A stretch of DNA of 64,000 nt from Diadema setosum (lineage: Eukaryota; Echinodermata; Echinoidea; Diadematoida; Diadematidae): positions 34,922,416 to 34,986,415 of the forward strand of contig NC_092704.1 of the NCBI RefSeq assembly GCF_964275005.1, written 5' to 3'. The notes beneath the pieces are model-generated. The model had not been told where the DNA came from. It ran no database searches and saw only the letters and a program-made list of their open reading frames with translations. Made by a program: the position numbers and the translations under genes. Numbering within the stretch: the stretch's first letter is position 1; each line of letters starts with the position of its first letter. Below, piece after piece: positions 35,364-46,197 of this stretch.

Positions 35364-37970
35364 TTGCTCGGTATAAAAAGACGGCATAAGTCACTGTACG
35401 ACACTCTGATGAAATAGGTGATAAATTCACTTCCAATGGGAGTACCTTATGATGTGGTAAGGAAATGTGCCTCAGAAAAAGCAATGCCTACACTAAATCA
35501 TAAAGAAGTAATGTTTGGGTGGATATTGTGGATTTAGCAACTTTTGGAACAAAACTTCTAGTACGGAAAAGTGCAACATGTAACTACAATTGAGAGACTA
35601 GTTTCTACGACTTTGTGTATTTTTTTGAGAAGTTATCTCCATACAATCCTCATCTGTTTTCTTCGTCTCTCAAAGGAATTTTTATGCATGGTAATTAAAC
35701 ATTCCTCAGTTAACAATCTCGTAATATGTGGGTAATCACGGAAACTTTAGCACAAATATGAAAGCTAGCCCGAGAAGCTCGCCAGTCTGGTGTTACTCAA
35801 CTCAAAGTCCGGTCATGCATGCACACTTGTTTTTGCTCGGAACCCGCTGGATATATCACCTTTGGGAACAAAATACGTACGGATTACACAGATTTTGGAA
35901 CAAAACTCATTTGTATTGGCCTGACTTTCTCCATTTTCTCGCAAGAATGTCAATAATATAAAAACATTTTTCAAAATATGGGACTACTGAACTGAATGCA
36001 TTTCCGCCAATTAGTCTAACTGATAAAAAAGGAAACAGATTTAGTACTTTTCGGAAAGGAACTCTCCATAATATGATATAAAGAAGGTACATGCAAAGTC
36101 TACTTTATTCATGATTGTTTTTGAACTTGTGTCAATGTTTTGAATGATAATGTGTGAATATGTAGAAACACAACAGAATGTAATGTATCCAGGAGCAATA
36201 GAACCCAACATCGTTGTAAAAGTGTTTTGATAATTACTTTGTCTCTTCATTTCAGAACATCAGTCATCTAATTACAAATACATCTGAGAAAAGCTGTCAT
36301 TTCAATCTTACAGACAACGACTGGGTCGCATTGAATCTCTTTGCAACCAGGTCTGTACCTGGAGGATCAATATGGCATTTACCATGAATTTATCTACAAC
36401 ATCAGCAGTAGCCAGGCAAGGTGAGTTCAGATGCAGCAGTTTCTCAATGAAGCCAAGGTATAAAAGCTGGCATATGGGTTTCCCTAGTCCAGTTCCTAGA
36501 CTGTATTCGCAGCATCCATGCATACAGTGTGCCTACCACGGACGTTGATGGCGTCTGAATTACACAAAATTTCGGGAGTACCCGTTGGTGGAGTGTCGCT
36601 ATGTAATCAGCGGTTGGGCGCCTTGTGTGGGGCACATGTATATGCGTGTGTTTGTGTGGGGATTTGGACTAAGGTTTACCCAATGTTTGCATTATGAGCT
36701 TAAAGAAAGTCAATCCAAATGGCACTGCCAAATATTTAAGATCCTAATGAGAGCGAATGAGAGATACAACAAAAAGGTAAAGTTAATGAAAATAACTCCA
36801 ACAAGTAGCATCTTGTAGGTTCAGATCATATCAAAAATACTCATAGATATAAAAACCAACTGCAAACCATACTCGTCAAACATTTTCAGCAGATACAATG
36901 GGTCAAACTTGTAGCATCACCCACGTATAAATGATAGTCCAACATATTTCCAGAGATATAATAGGTCAAACTTGTAGCATCACCCACGCATAAATGATTA
37001 TAATAGTCCAACATATTTCCACAGATACAATAGGTCAAACTTGCAGCATCACCCACGAATAAATTATTATATAGCCCAACATATTTCCACAAACTGTGAC
37101 TACTCTATAGTTATAAAGTAAACAGTTTAAAGAAGAGGTGGGTATGACAGCATGGCTCTTCATCTTGTAGTTTATTCCATCGCACTTTGAGGAATCATAT
37201 GGCTAAAATATAGTATAACATATATTCTTTGATATTACATTTCGATAGGAGAGTCCTATTTTGAAGAAAAAAAAATGTAAGCCGAGAAAGGAAAATCAAG
37301 AGAGCACATCATATATAAATTGAAAACAATCGTGACTGTGCTGATCAGTTGTGTCAAATTATGTATGTATACTATATATAGGCATGATAAGACTATACTA
37401 CTGACAATCAAATGTACAGTGCTACGTGTTCAGCAAGTTTGTGTTGAATAATGTGAACTACCAAAGCAGAACCAGCTATGAAAAGACTCACAGATAAGAA
37501 CATAACGGGCCGGATAGCATTGGAAGAGCGTGGAATTACATAAAACATGATGAGCCGGGCATCTGACACCTGATCGTTTAAACTTCATAATAAATTTAGC
37601 TACATTTTGAATAAATGGCACGTATTTGTTTTCATTTCTTCAAGACCTAGAAACCTGAAATACGTAATAAAGTGCACATGCAGCATGAATAACGATGACC
37701 GTAGGCAGGACTGGACAGACATGATCCTATCTATGTCATACTTATATGTTCAACACCATAAATCGATCGAAACAATGTAGCCACTGGGTTAACGATTAGA
37801 ATGATAACGGAAACTGGGGGTTTTGTGATCTATCATACTCTTATTGTCAGTGAGTGCCCGAATGACAGTTGCTTGTTTATAGGTCAGCAGCAATTTGTAT
37901 ATATAGGCGGTGAATACAATAGTCATATTTCCCTACACAGCAAATTAGAATCTAGTAAATTCAGTGTTTT
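35364..37970. other. 5' side of CHDH; no other gene recognised
   Basis: It holds the 66-bp minisatellite (36,886-37,092). A CHDH promoter and any first exon should lie within the last kilobase, but no TATA box or exon can be supported. Confidence 0.4.
36886..37092. repeat. Minisatellite, three ~66-bp units
   Basis: Three tandem copies carry GGTCAAACTTGTAGCATCAC and CCAACATATTTCCA, with small indels in the ATAAATGATTATA part. The open minus-strand frame across it merely repeats the unit. Confidence 0.9.
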
Positions 37971-39839
37971 ATGCTATGCGACGATGCCCCTCTAACGATA
38001 ACCCCACACAACATTCTCTGGGAAAGGATTGTTAAATCCGTTTATCTTATTCTATGTCCAGGTCTGAGGAACCTTGGGACGTCACATCGCATTCGGCATT
38101 GTCGACCGTTCAGTGTGCAGAAGAAAGATGTCTCCAATGAGTTTACCCATGTCATCGTGGGGGCAGGGTCAGCTGGATGCGTCCTTGCCAACCGTCTCTC
38201 AGCATATCCCAGCAACAAGGTTCTTCTCTTGGAAGCTGGGCTGAAGGACCACACTTGGCAGATACACATGCCTGCTGCCCTAAAGTATCCTCTGAGCAGT
38301 AAGCGGTACAATTGGTATTACCATACTGTTCCTCAATCCCACCTGGATAACCGAAAGATGTACTGGCCCAGGGGTAAAGTGCTTGGTGGATCTTCCTCCA
38401 TCAATGCCATGTGTTACGTCAGAGGACATCCCTATGACTATGACAGGTGGGAGACAGAGGGAGCAAACGGTTGGTCCTATGCGGATTGCCTCCCGTACTT
38501 CAAACGTGCACAGTGCCACGAACTCGGGGGCAATGACTACCGTGGAGGCAGTGGCCCACTCAATGTTTCAAGGGGCAAGACCAACAACCCTCTCTTTGAA
38601 GCTTTTATTGAAGCCGGATTACAGAGTGGGTATCCATACACTGACGATATGAATGGCTTCCAGCAAGAGGGGTTTGGATACATGGACCTCACCATCCACA
38701 ATGGTGTTAGATGGAACACTGCAAATGGCTACCTTCGAAAGGGGGGTGTCCAGAAGCGGCAGAATCTCACTATCAGCTCGCGATCTTTGGCCCATAGAAT
38801 CATATTTGATGGAAACAAGGCAGTTGGTGTCGAATACATGCAAAACAAAGTCAGGAGAGTTGCCAGGGCTGCAGAAGATGTGATATTGAGTGGCGGAGCC
38901 ATAAATTCTCCGCAGCTCCTGATGCTCTCTGGCGTTGGAAATGCTGATGACTTGACAGGCCTGGGTATTCCAGTTGTAGCCCACCTTCCTGGTGTTGGGC
39001 AAAATCTTCAAGAACACCTGGACGTCCACGTACAACATCGATGCACTCAACCGATAACCCTATACACTGCACAATGGAAGTTTCCCCACAACATGATTCG
39101 AATTGGTGTTCAGTGGTTCCTGTTTCAGAATGGACTCGGTGCGAGTTCGCACCTCGAAGTTGGGGGCTTCATCCGCAGTCGCCCCAACGTCGAGCACCCA
39201 GACATCCAGTTCCACTTTTTGCCTTCAGTCGTAAATGACCATGGTCGTGAGCCTGGAACTTGCCATGCCTTCCAAGTTCAGGTAGGAAACATGAGGGCCA
39301 CAAGCCGGGGGAGCATAAAACTGAAATCTAAAGATCCATTGGATCATCCAATCTTGGATCCCAACCACCTTGCAACAGAAATTGACAGATGGGAAATGCG
39401 CGAGTGTATCAAGCTCACTCGTGAGATTCTTGCACAACCTGCCTTCGATCCCCTCCGTGCCGAAGAGCTGCAGCCGGGACCATCTGTCCAGACGGATGCT
39501 GAGATTGATGCCTTCATCCGTGCAAACGCCATCAGTGCCTATCATCCATCATGCACCTGCAAGATGGGATCAGAGGATGATCCAATGGCTGTTGTGGACA
39601 GTAGCACCCGCGTCTTCGGTGTTGAGAATCTCAGGGTAGTGGACGCTTCTGTAATGCCGAGCATTGTTAGTGGGAACTTGAATGCCCCGACCATTATGAT
39701 CGCAGAAAAGGCAGCGGACATCATTCTTGGAAAGGCGCCACTAGCCAGGGCAGATGTCCCAGTTTGGAGACCCTCCACCTTGAAGACCCAACGGTGTAAG
39801 GGACAAGATGAACCACAAAAGTATGCTGTAGTCGCATGA
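37971..39839 (+). CDS. CHDH: Choline dehydrogenase, mitochondrial (GMC oxidoreductase), single coding exon
   Basis: This flavoenzyme oxidises choline to betaine aldehyde in the mitochondrion, the first step of glycine-betaine (osmolyte and methyl donor) synthesis. The open frame of 622 codons holds the FAD-binding VIVGAGSAGC (61-70), GMC signature 1 around GKVLGGSSSINAMCYVRG (135-152), signature 2 SGGAINSPQLLMLSGVG (307-323), the catalytic His in AYHPSCTCKMG (His525) and the flavin-side SGNLNAPTIMIAEKAAD (567-583). Similarity to vertebrate CHDH runs from the FAD motif to the C terminus. Residues about 31-50 (GLRNLGTSHRIRHCRPFS) resemble a basic mitochondrial presequence. The first 30 codons are doubtful: a pyrimidine-rich acceptor ends at 38061 (TGTCCAG) and splices in frame. 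The true start may therefore be in an upstream exon not identified. Vertebrate CHDH is split by several introns and this copy is not. It lies between the broken exons of SLC5 pseudogene A. Confidence 0.95.
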   Translation: MLCDDAPLTITPHNILWERIVKSVYLILCPGLRNLGTSHRIRHCRPFSVQKKDVSNEFTHVIVGAGSAGCVLANRLSAYPSNKVLLLEAGLKDHTWQIHMPAALKYPLSSKRYNWYYHTVPQSHLDNRKMYWPRGKVLGGSSSINAMCYVRGHPYDYDRWETEGANGWSYADCLPYFKRAQCHELGGNDYRGGSGPLNVSRGKTNNPLFEAFIEAGLQSGYPYTDDMNGFQQEGFGYMDLTIHNGVRWNTANGYLRKGGVQKRQNLTISSRSLAHRIIFDGNKAVGVEYMQNKVRRVARAAEDVILSGGAINSPQLLMLSGVGNADDLTGLGIPVVAHLPGVGQNLQEHLDVHVQHRCTQPITLYTAQWKFPHNMIRIGVQWFLFQNGLGASSHLEVGGFIRSRPNVEHPDIQFHFLPSVVNDHGREPGTCHAFQVQVGNMRATSRGSIKLKSKDPLDHPILDPNHLATEIDRWEMRECIKLTREILAQPAFDPLRAEELQPGPSVQTDAEIDAFIRANAISAYHPSCTCKMGSEDDPMAVVDSSTRVFGVENLRVVDASVMPSIVSGNLNAPTIMIAEKAADIILGKAPLARADVPVWRPSTLKTQRCKGQDEPQKYAVVA

Positions 39840-41313
39840 ATCAAAGACCTCAGATTATTTAGTAATTTATATTATTTTTATTACCGTGGTGATGGTGAAT
39901 TTGTTACTGTCATACTGTAGGATTGGTACGTCTATAATGGGCACAGCAAGATAGGGTAACAGAGATGACAAAATACGAAGATCATGGCAATTAAGTGTTT
40001 GATTACTGAGTGTTATGTCAAAGGTCATTGTCGAAGTTAAAAAGGAGAAGATGGCAGGATGTGGTGTGCTCGTAGGCACACTGAAGTGGTAATAACAGTA
40101 TAATCATACGGTCTTATGACGTCATTCTTCTCGTTGCCACCATCACCTCGGCAACTAACCTGTACTGCCTCTCCTCGTCTTCTGCAGGTAAGAAAACTTT
40201 CATTCCATTTGTAGTTGTATTTTGTACGCGTAGGACATTATTGTTGTCTGTGGACTGATTGCTGCTATGTTTGTTGATAAAACAGTGACAAAATTTTAGG
40301 TTAGAAGACATTTTTCTTGTAATTAAGACTCGAGAAAGTCATAACGTCCTTATGCTATTAGTTTAGAGAATGGGTGTTGATTTTTCACTTTTCTCGCAAG
40401 CATATTGTCATCCAGTGTGTAGAGTTAGATTCTTGGTGTCCGTAAACTGACTTAGATGATGTATAATAGTTGGTCATAGGACGAGAAATCATTAACTAAG
40501 AAGATTCATTTCCGTGGTTTATTATACTGATTTATGTAGTGAACGACTATCTATAGGGAGAGCTTATGGTTTAATGGGAAAATTCCCTGACGCAGACATT
40601 TATATTACCGGGATGAACAGTACCGCTAAGTATAAAGACAAACTTGCACAGACTGACAGCTGCCTCGAACATTACCTCTATTAGCCTATATATAACCACA
40701 AGTGACAACGAAATATGTACCCCATGTTCATATCAATATAAATTCTTGTCTAACTCTGCAAAGATAAATGTAAGCAGAACACGTCGGCCTGAGCGTCAAT
40801 GGGCAGGCTATACTTTATGTTCACATGGAGTCCATCCTGCAGAGCGAACGGTGGTGGTATAACATGCCTATCATTGTCTACATTGTTTGAAAAAAATGCT
40901 TTAAATAAGTGAACATAAATTACATTGTATTAAGAATTAATCGTCTGTATTCTATTAATCGAATGATGATGTGAAAGAGTTCATTAAGAGGTTTCAAATA
41001 AAGTTTCTTTTTCACATCACCCAACACTATGTGATTTTGCTGTATTAAACCTCTCCAGATTTTTAGAATATGGGTGTGTTTTGGGTTAACTCCCAAACGT
41101 GCTGTAAAAGTTCACTTACTCTGAATATTTTATCGCAATGTTGTTTCAAGCAGCACAAATTACTTAGTAACACGTACACTGCAACCAGATCGAGAGAGAG
41201 AGAAGAGAGAGAAAGAAGAAGAGGAAAGCAGATGGAGAGATAGAGAAAGACAGACAGACGGACAGACGGACGGACAGACAGGAGTCAGAAAAAAAGAAAA
41301 AAGATGTGCTAAC
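39840..41313. other. 3' side of CHDH
   Basis: An AATAAA near 41,000 (CAAATAAAG) is a distant candidate 3' signal. GA-rich sequence from 41,190 to 41,290 matches the copy B intron at 61,085-61,200 and marks the resumption of the duplicated segment. Confidence 0.5.
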
Positions 41314-41401
41314 CTAATGGACGCGCTGACCTCAGCGGAGAGAAAGAGTCCGGGCAGCCCTGGCGAATCCCCAAGAGTTCCATGACGAGCAGGGGCATGA
41401 T
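41314..41401 (-). pseudogene. SLC5 pseudogene A, 5'-most exon remnant with 1-bp deletion
   Basis: This is the counterpart of the copy B exon at 61,229-61,317, with the same acceptor context and flanking GA-rich intron. It is 88 bp instead of 89. The frame starts IMPLLVMELL and shifts after a single base is lost, while the rest (GDSPGLPGLFLSA, then VSASIR) is readable only in the next frame. The donor has changed from GTGAGT to GTTAGC. In SLC5 proteins this segment (MP.LVM....D.PGLPGLF.) precedes the INALA motif. Confidence 0.85.
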
Positions 41402-41544
41402 CTATGCGGAAGACAGGCCACAGGACATTGTGTAAACACTGTTGTCTACTCACTTGTTTAATATCACAATAGAGCAGACCGATCGTATAGTTTTGGTTGA
41501 GACCTAATTTCAGGTTTCTACCATTTTTTGGTGAGATAATCAGA

Positions 41545-41865
41545 AACCTCTTATGAAATATGAAAGAGCATGTAATTCTATGAGGAATTCAACATTTATT
41601 TGATGTAAATTGGTTTTGAAATGGCTGAGATATCCAAAAAAGAGCGATTCTAATGAAGTGTGGGACCCACACTTTATTACGATCGCTTTGTTTTACTTTG
41701 TTTTTTGATGTTTCAGTCATTCCAAACCCGATTTTCATCAAATAAACTTTGAATTCCTCTTAAAATGGTTTGTTCTGCACTACATCGTGTATGTGTTTTC
41801 TTGGTATCTAGCAAAAAGTGAAAAGCCCAATTCTCATCTCCACCAATACTGTACCATCCCTTTAA
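41545..41865. repeat. Interspersed foldback repeat, copy 2 of 2
   Basis: This is the second copy of the element at 1,435-1,760. Arms include AAATTGGTTTTGAAATGGCTGA and the inverse near TCAGTCATTCCAAACCCGATT. It lies just upstream of the pseudogene A 5' exon. Confidence 0.8.
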
Positions 41866-42284
41866 ACTATGCACAAGAAGTATGGAACTATTGGTAATAG
41901 TGATGTTGCCTTGTTCGCTCGTGGCATTTTCTACGGTAGGCCTACTTGCATGACACTTCTAGAGAATGCCTCCCGTATAACTGTTACCCGATATTTGCTA
42001 GATGTGGACTCATGTAACACCGTGGTTGAATAGGGACAGGATGGGTAATGTTGGGTCAAAAATATCTGCCTTATGGCCGCGTTGAAAACATGTTAAGTCA
42101 TCACTTTCTGTAAACAAGCTCCATTAAGAGGTACGTGGCGGTTTTATTCATAGGCTGTCTCCTTTCTATTTCTGCTTAAACTCTTTTAATCTAACACTTG
42201 ATGAATCATATGGCTCTATGCACTTTACACGCAAAACCTGCACATAAGTGTATTAGTAATCGTGGATAAATTTTGATTGTTTTC

Positions 42285-42535
42285 ATTTCATTTAAACATT
42301 TTATTAAAACTTCATTTATTTTCCACATCCTGATAACAGGCATTTACAAAAAGTACAGGAACAATAAATACACAGTAGAACATTGGAACAATACAGGAAA
42401 AAAATATGTCCAACTTACAACAATTTCACAACTACAGACAAACACAACATAAAAGCAGTTATTTCAGTTTGTGGGGGATCAACATAGACCGTTGGTCTTT
42501 CTATGGCTGATCCCAAATATTACAGCAAAGAATAG
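42285..42535 (-). mobile_element. LINE 3' tail fragment with stem-loop
   Basis: Same plan as the other tails: TTTATTTTCCACATC near the 3' end and hairpin GGGATC (42,475-42,480) / GATCCC (42,509-42,514) with inner AGACC/GGTCT pairing. Its sequence differs from the other copies but the fold does not. Confidence 0.6.
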
Positions 42536-42907
42536 TTACATTGATGCAATATTGATTGTTCTTAGTATATTCGTACCGTACAGTGCGAATAAAAAAAAAA
42601 TGTAATCCAACTTTTGAGGGCTACTATTTGACAATTGTCAGCTAGGGAGAGCACAATGTTACTTATTAGGAAAGACGAAATATTCTTCTTTCCATTGGAA
42701 CCTAATTGTGTTGACAAATGTCATGCATGACTGAGCACATCAACTTTAAAGACAAGAATGACAAATTACACTTTTTCCAAGTTTGTGTGTTATTGTGAAG
42801 GAACAATGCATGTCTCACTGCATGAATGAGATATGTCAATGAAAGTGGCTAAGAAGTAAAAAGTTTCTCCTAACCTTTTATGATTCATAGCACACTTAGA
42901 CATTAGA

Positions 42908-44710
42908 AATGTCTGTGCCTGCATGAGAAAAGACGTTTGAGAAAATGTTCACAACTTAAACTGCGTTGTTCTCAGTTGCTGTCGTCAGAATCAATACATT
43001 GATCGTATCGAAGCTCACAGAAGTGGATTAGTGCAGAGCACGAATTAATGTTATCGTATCGTGGTGTATTACATGTATGTAATCTTATGGGACACTGAAA
43101 TATCTGCCACAATCGCTACAGCAATCGAACGTGCCTACAACAATTGACTGTTTATAACGACATTTCCTATTTTCATTGAGCTGTCCTTAACCCTATTAAG
43201 CCCAAGCTATTTTGACCCCTTCCAGGCCCAAGGGGGGGGGGGGGGGCACATTGTGCCCCCCTATATAACTTCTTTATTATATGATGTATGACCGTCATAT
43301 TTGGCACATGGGTAGAGCAACTCATTCTGTACATGACCCAAAATTTGAAATTTCTCAAGGTCGTCCACTGAGGTCGCTATTTACCAAAATATACAGAAAT
43401 ACATAGGAAATATGCTAAAATCATGTTTTTTCTTTTTATTTTTTATTCCCAGTATATATTTTTTTATTTCATATCAATCATTTTCATATTTACCAAAAAG
43501 GAAAAAGCAAGTCAACCTTCACTATTTGTTATGGTTGAAATTTCTCAAGGTCAACACGTGGGGGCGCTACTCATTACAATATAAAGAAATATATGAAACC
43601 TATGATGTATTGCTTGGAATGGGTACCATATTGGTATCACATGCCATATTTCCAAAATATTGAAATTTTGAGTTTGCAGATTGATAATATGATTAAAAAC
43701 TGATATTACAGGCAAAGCGTGTGTGAAGATAACACAAAATAAAAGGGTAGTCTTTGGAAAATGCTGTATTTTCGAAAGTATTTCTATTATATCTCTTGTT
43801 TGATGCCTATGTCATATAAAGATAAAGTAAATAATAAGAAGACCATTTCAGGGTACTGTAATTCACAACCATAATTACTTCACATTTTGGTCCTTCAGCA
43901 AATTACAGCCAAGAAAACCCCCATTTCATCCATTATTATATTGTTAAATGAAATTGGAACAGAAAATCATTCAAAATCTGACGAACATGGTTGTCAGTTT
44001 ACGGTTGCCATGGCAACCAGCAATATCGGACATAGCTAAATTATATATCAAAATGTTTGCAATAAGATTTTAGGAAAATTCACCAAATTTGGTTGAAATC
44101 GAGTAAAGGATGTAGGAGTGGCAAAAAAAAAAATATGGTGGGGGCACAATGTGCCCCCCCCCCTTGGGCTTTATAGGGTTAACAGATATATTTTACCATA
44201 AATATGTAAGTATATAATTTTGGGTGCGATGTACAAATATTTAAACTTACTGTACTACACTGCATTCATTTCTTTTGTTGTTCTATCCTAACGAGCTATC
44301 TAGAAGTAATTTAAGCCTCAAAATTCCAATCTAGGCAAGGCAAACATACTCAACTTTGACTGATCACTTATACTCTATATATGTAGCAAAGGTTCATCTA
44401 TTTATATAGTACAACTGGTCTTTTCTGTACATGGATCTACTTATATTAAAGATTTGTAATACATTTCCCCTTTTTTATGAAAGACAAAATATTGAAAAGC
44501 TTACAAGCATAGTTTGAAATGCTTTCAATATAATAGGTAGATTTTAATGACTCTTCAATAAAGACAAGTAGGGCTATTATGAAAGCCTGATGACATTAAT
44601 AGGTTAAAGTCTAACGCAAACGTGTGAACGCAAAAGTATGAAAGGCGGAATACTTGAGAGAAATTAAAATCTTAACTCATGAATACTATTACTATAGCAT
44701 TGTTTAGTTT
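42908..44710. repeat. 3'-flank segmental duplicate, copy B side
   Basis: This is the counterpart of 30,268-31,110, in the same orientation. It is interrupted by the piggyBac-type element at 43,191-44,178. Similarity continues toward the terminal exons on both sides (31,335 and 45,252). Confidence 0.85.
43191..44178. mobile_element. piggyBac-type non-autonomous element (TTAA target sites)
   Basis: A 988-bp insert is flanked by TTAA at 43,187-43,190 and 44,179-44,182. Its ends are CCCTATTAAGCCCAAG and the near-inverse CTTGGGCTTTATAGGG. TTAA duplications with ends beginning CCCT are the hallmark of piggyBac elements. Next to both ends are long G or C tracts and a GGCACANTGTGCC palindrome. No transposase is encoded. 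The paralogous flank of pseudogene A (about 30,555-30,580) lacks the insert. Confidence 0.85.
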
Positions 44711-44848
44711 TCATTTTTATTATTTGTTTCTCCTTGATCTCTATCAATTTCATTCAAATCATACATGAATTAATCCATTCTAAAAGGTATAGCATAAAAA
44801 AATACAAATACAAAAAAGATCGTTTTATCCTTTCATAAACACACCTTC

Positions 44849-44854
<6 letters not shown>

Positions 44855-44884
<30 letters not shown>

Positions 44885-44905
44885 GTCTCTCTCTATTCAA
44901 TATTG

Positions 44906-44946
<41 letters not shown>

Positions 44947-45060
44947 TATAATATACATTTTATATATATATATATATATACACACACACGTCTCTCTCTA
45001 TTCAATATTGTAATATATATATATATATATATACATATATATATAATATACATTTTATAC

Positions 45061-45094
<34 letters not shown>
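44855..45094. repeat. (CA)n/(TA)n block with internal duplication
   Basis: The unit (CA)n - CGTCTCTCTCTATTCAATAT - (AT)n occurs twice (from about 44,863 and 44,981), followed by (GT)n. It lies 160 bases past the copy B stop codon. Confidence 0.93.
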
Positions 45095-45097
<3 letters not shown>

Positions 45098-45176
45098 TAT
45101 GCACATAGACATTCATACGTCATCTCTAATTAATGGTAGAAATGATAATGTTTATATAAGGCATGGATTTCTTCAC

Positions 45177-45182
45177 TTTATT
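45177..45182 (-). promoter_or_regulatory. Polyadenylation signal AATAAA of SLC5 copy B
   Basis: A canonical AATAAA on the minus strand lies 70 bases after the copy B stop codon. Position and strand fit a 3' end signal for that gene. Confidence 0.5.
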
Positions 45183-45251
45183 ATTCTACATGAAAAAAAC
45201 AAACAAATAAACGGCCGTCTGTCACCAATGTCCACATTTTGAGATTCGATT

Positions 45252-45425
45252 TCACACTCCTGTGATCCGCTCCTGAGGAGAATCATCCTTCCAAAGCATC
45301 TTATCGAATTCTTTAGGCTCGTCTTCATGAGCCGTCGTCTGGTCTGTTGTCTTCTTGTCATATTGCGAAACGATCACCTTCTCATCTTCGGGCGTGTCGT
45401 GGTCGTTGCCCACGCTATCGTCATC
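45252..45425 (-). CDS. SLC5-family copy B, terminal exon with PDZ-type C terminus
   Basis: This 174-bp exon (acceptor TTTTCAG) encodes DDDSVGNDHDTPEDEKVIVS, a hydrophilic tail, and ends DDSPQERITGV then TGA. The last residues T-G-V fit a class I PDZ ligand. The tail is a single exon here but two exons in copy 1. The frame is intact for all 57 codons, in contrast to pseudogene A, which stops after 14. Confidence 0.8.
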   Translation of the reverse strand, partial: DDDSVGNDHDTPEDEKVIVSQYDKKTTDQTTAHEDEPKEFDKMLWKDDSPQERITGV

Positions 45426-46072
45426 CTGAAAATACAATTATAGGTGAATATAGTGGTATTATTCAGTTCTTATTTGCCCGGGAAACACTTTAGTGTGTAG
45501 ACATAGTTTTCTTCTTTTTTTTAAATGTCATTATCATTACTTCCACATTGTCAGACGGACATTTTTTTTTTTTTTTTTTACACCTTGATGAACGAGACGA
45601 TCTCCTGTTGGAAACTTCAAATACAGACATAAAATTATCGACTCATAGATACGAAATGAATACCAGCATATTTCCGCCCCAAATCAGAACAGAATGTGGA
45701 TAAAATTCGATACACATGATTGTATTTCTAAATGATCACAATTACTTTCATGACTCTCTTAATAGGTAGGCCTACCTGAAAAGGATCTCGGGTGCCTACA
45801 GATAACATGTCTCTCGTAAAAGATCAAGGAACTTTGGAAAATAAGTTCAGCTATGGCAAGATTTTTTTTTTTTTTATGAGAAGTGCTAATTTTGTTTTTC
45901 AGTGGACACATGCACATAAATATTATACAAATAATATACAATATAGATAGATATACATATAAGATTGCATGATTATATCCATACATACATAACATCGTGT
46001 CTAATGTATGCATTCTCGACATTACACCACAAATTGAATAAAGGAACCGCTAATTTCAACCTTATGTCTTAC

Positions 46073-46197
46073 TTCAATGTATGTTTTTCCGTTTGTTGGT
46101 TGCCTTTTTAATTTCATTGATGCAGGAAGGCAACAACAGAGGGCGTCCGTCAGATTATACGTTAATCTCGGATCGATGGCCGTGCCGTTGTTAGAAC
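46073..46197 (-). CDS. SLC5-family copy B, exon equivalent to copy 1 exon e
   Basis: This 125-bp exon, phase 1 to 0, has acceptor CTATAG and donor GTAAGA. It encodes SNNGTAIDPRLTYNLTDALC, CCLPASMKLK and RQPTNGKTYIE. The acidic-Pro-Leu...D.LCCCLP layout is the same as copy 1 exon e and pseudogene A. The NLT sequon faces the cytosol by topology and is probably unused. Confidence 0.83.

Noticed and set aside
36886..37092. A CRISPR-like array
   Set aside because: Units are contiguous with no unique spacers, and the context is eukaryotic.
37971..39839. Horizontal transfer of a bacterial choline dehydrogenase
   Set aside because: The protein resembles animal mitochondrial CHDH throughout, including a presequence-like N terminus, more than bacterial BetA; lack of introns alone is not enough.
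40110..40320. Short exon-like frame near 40.1-40.3 kb
   Set aside because: CTGCAG|GTAAGA looks like a donor, but the adjoining peptide matches neither SLC5 nor CHDH.
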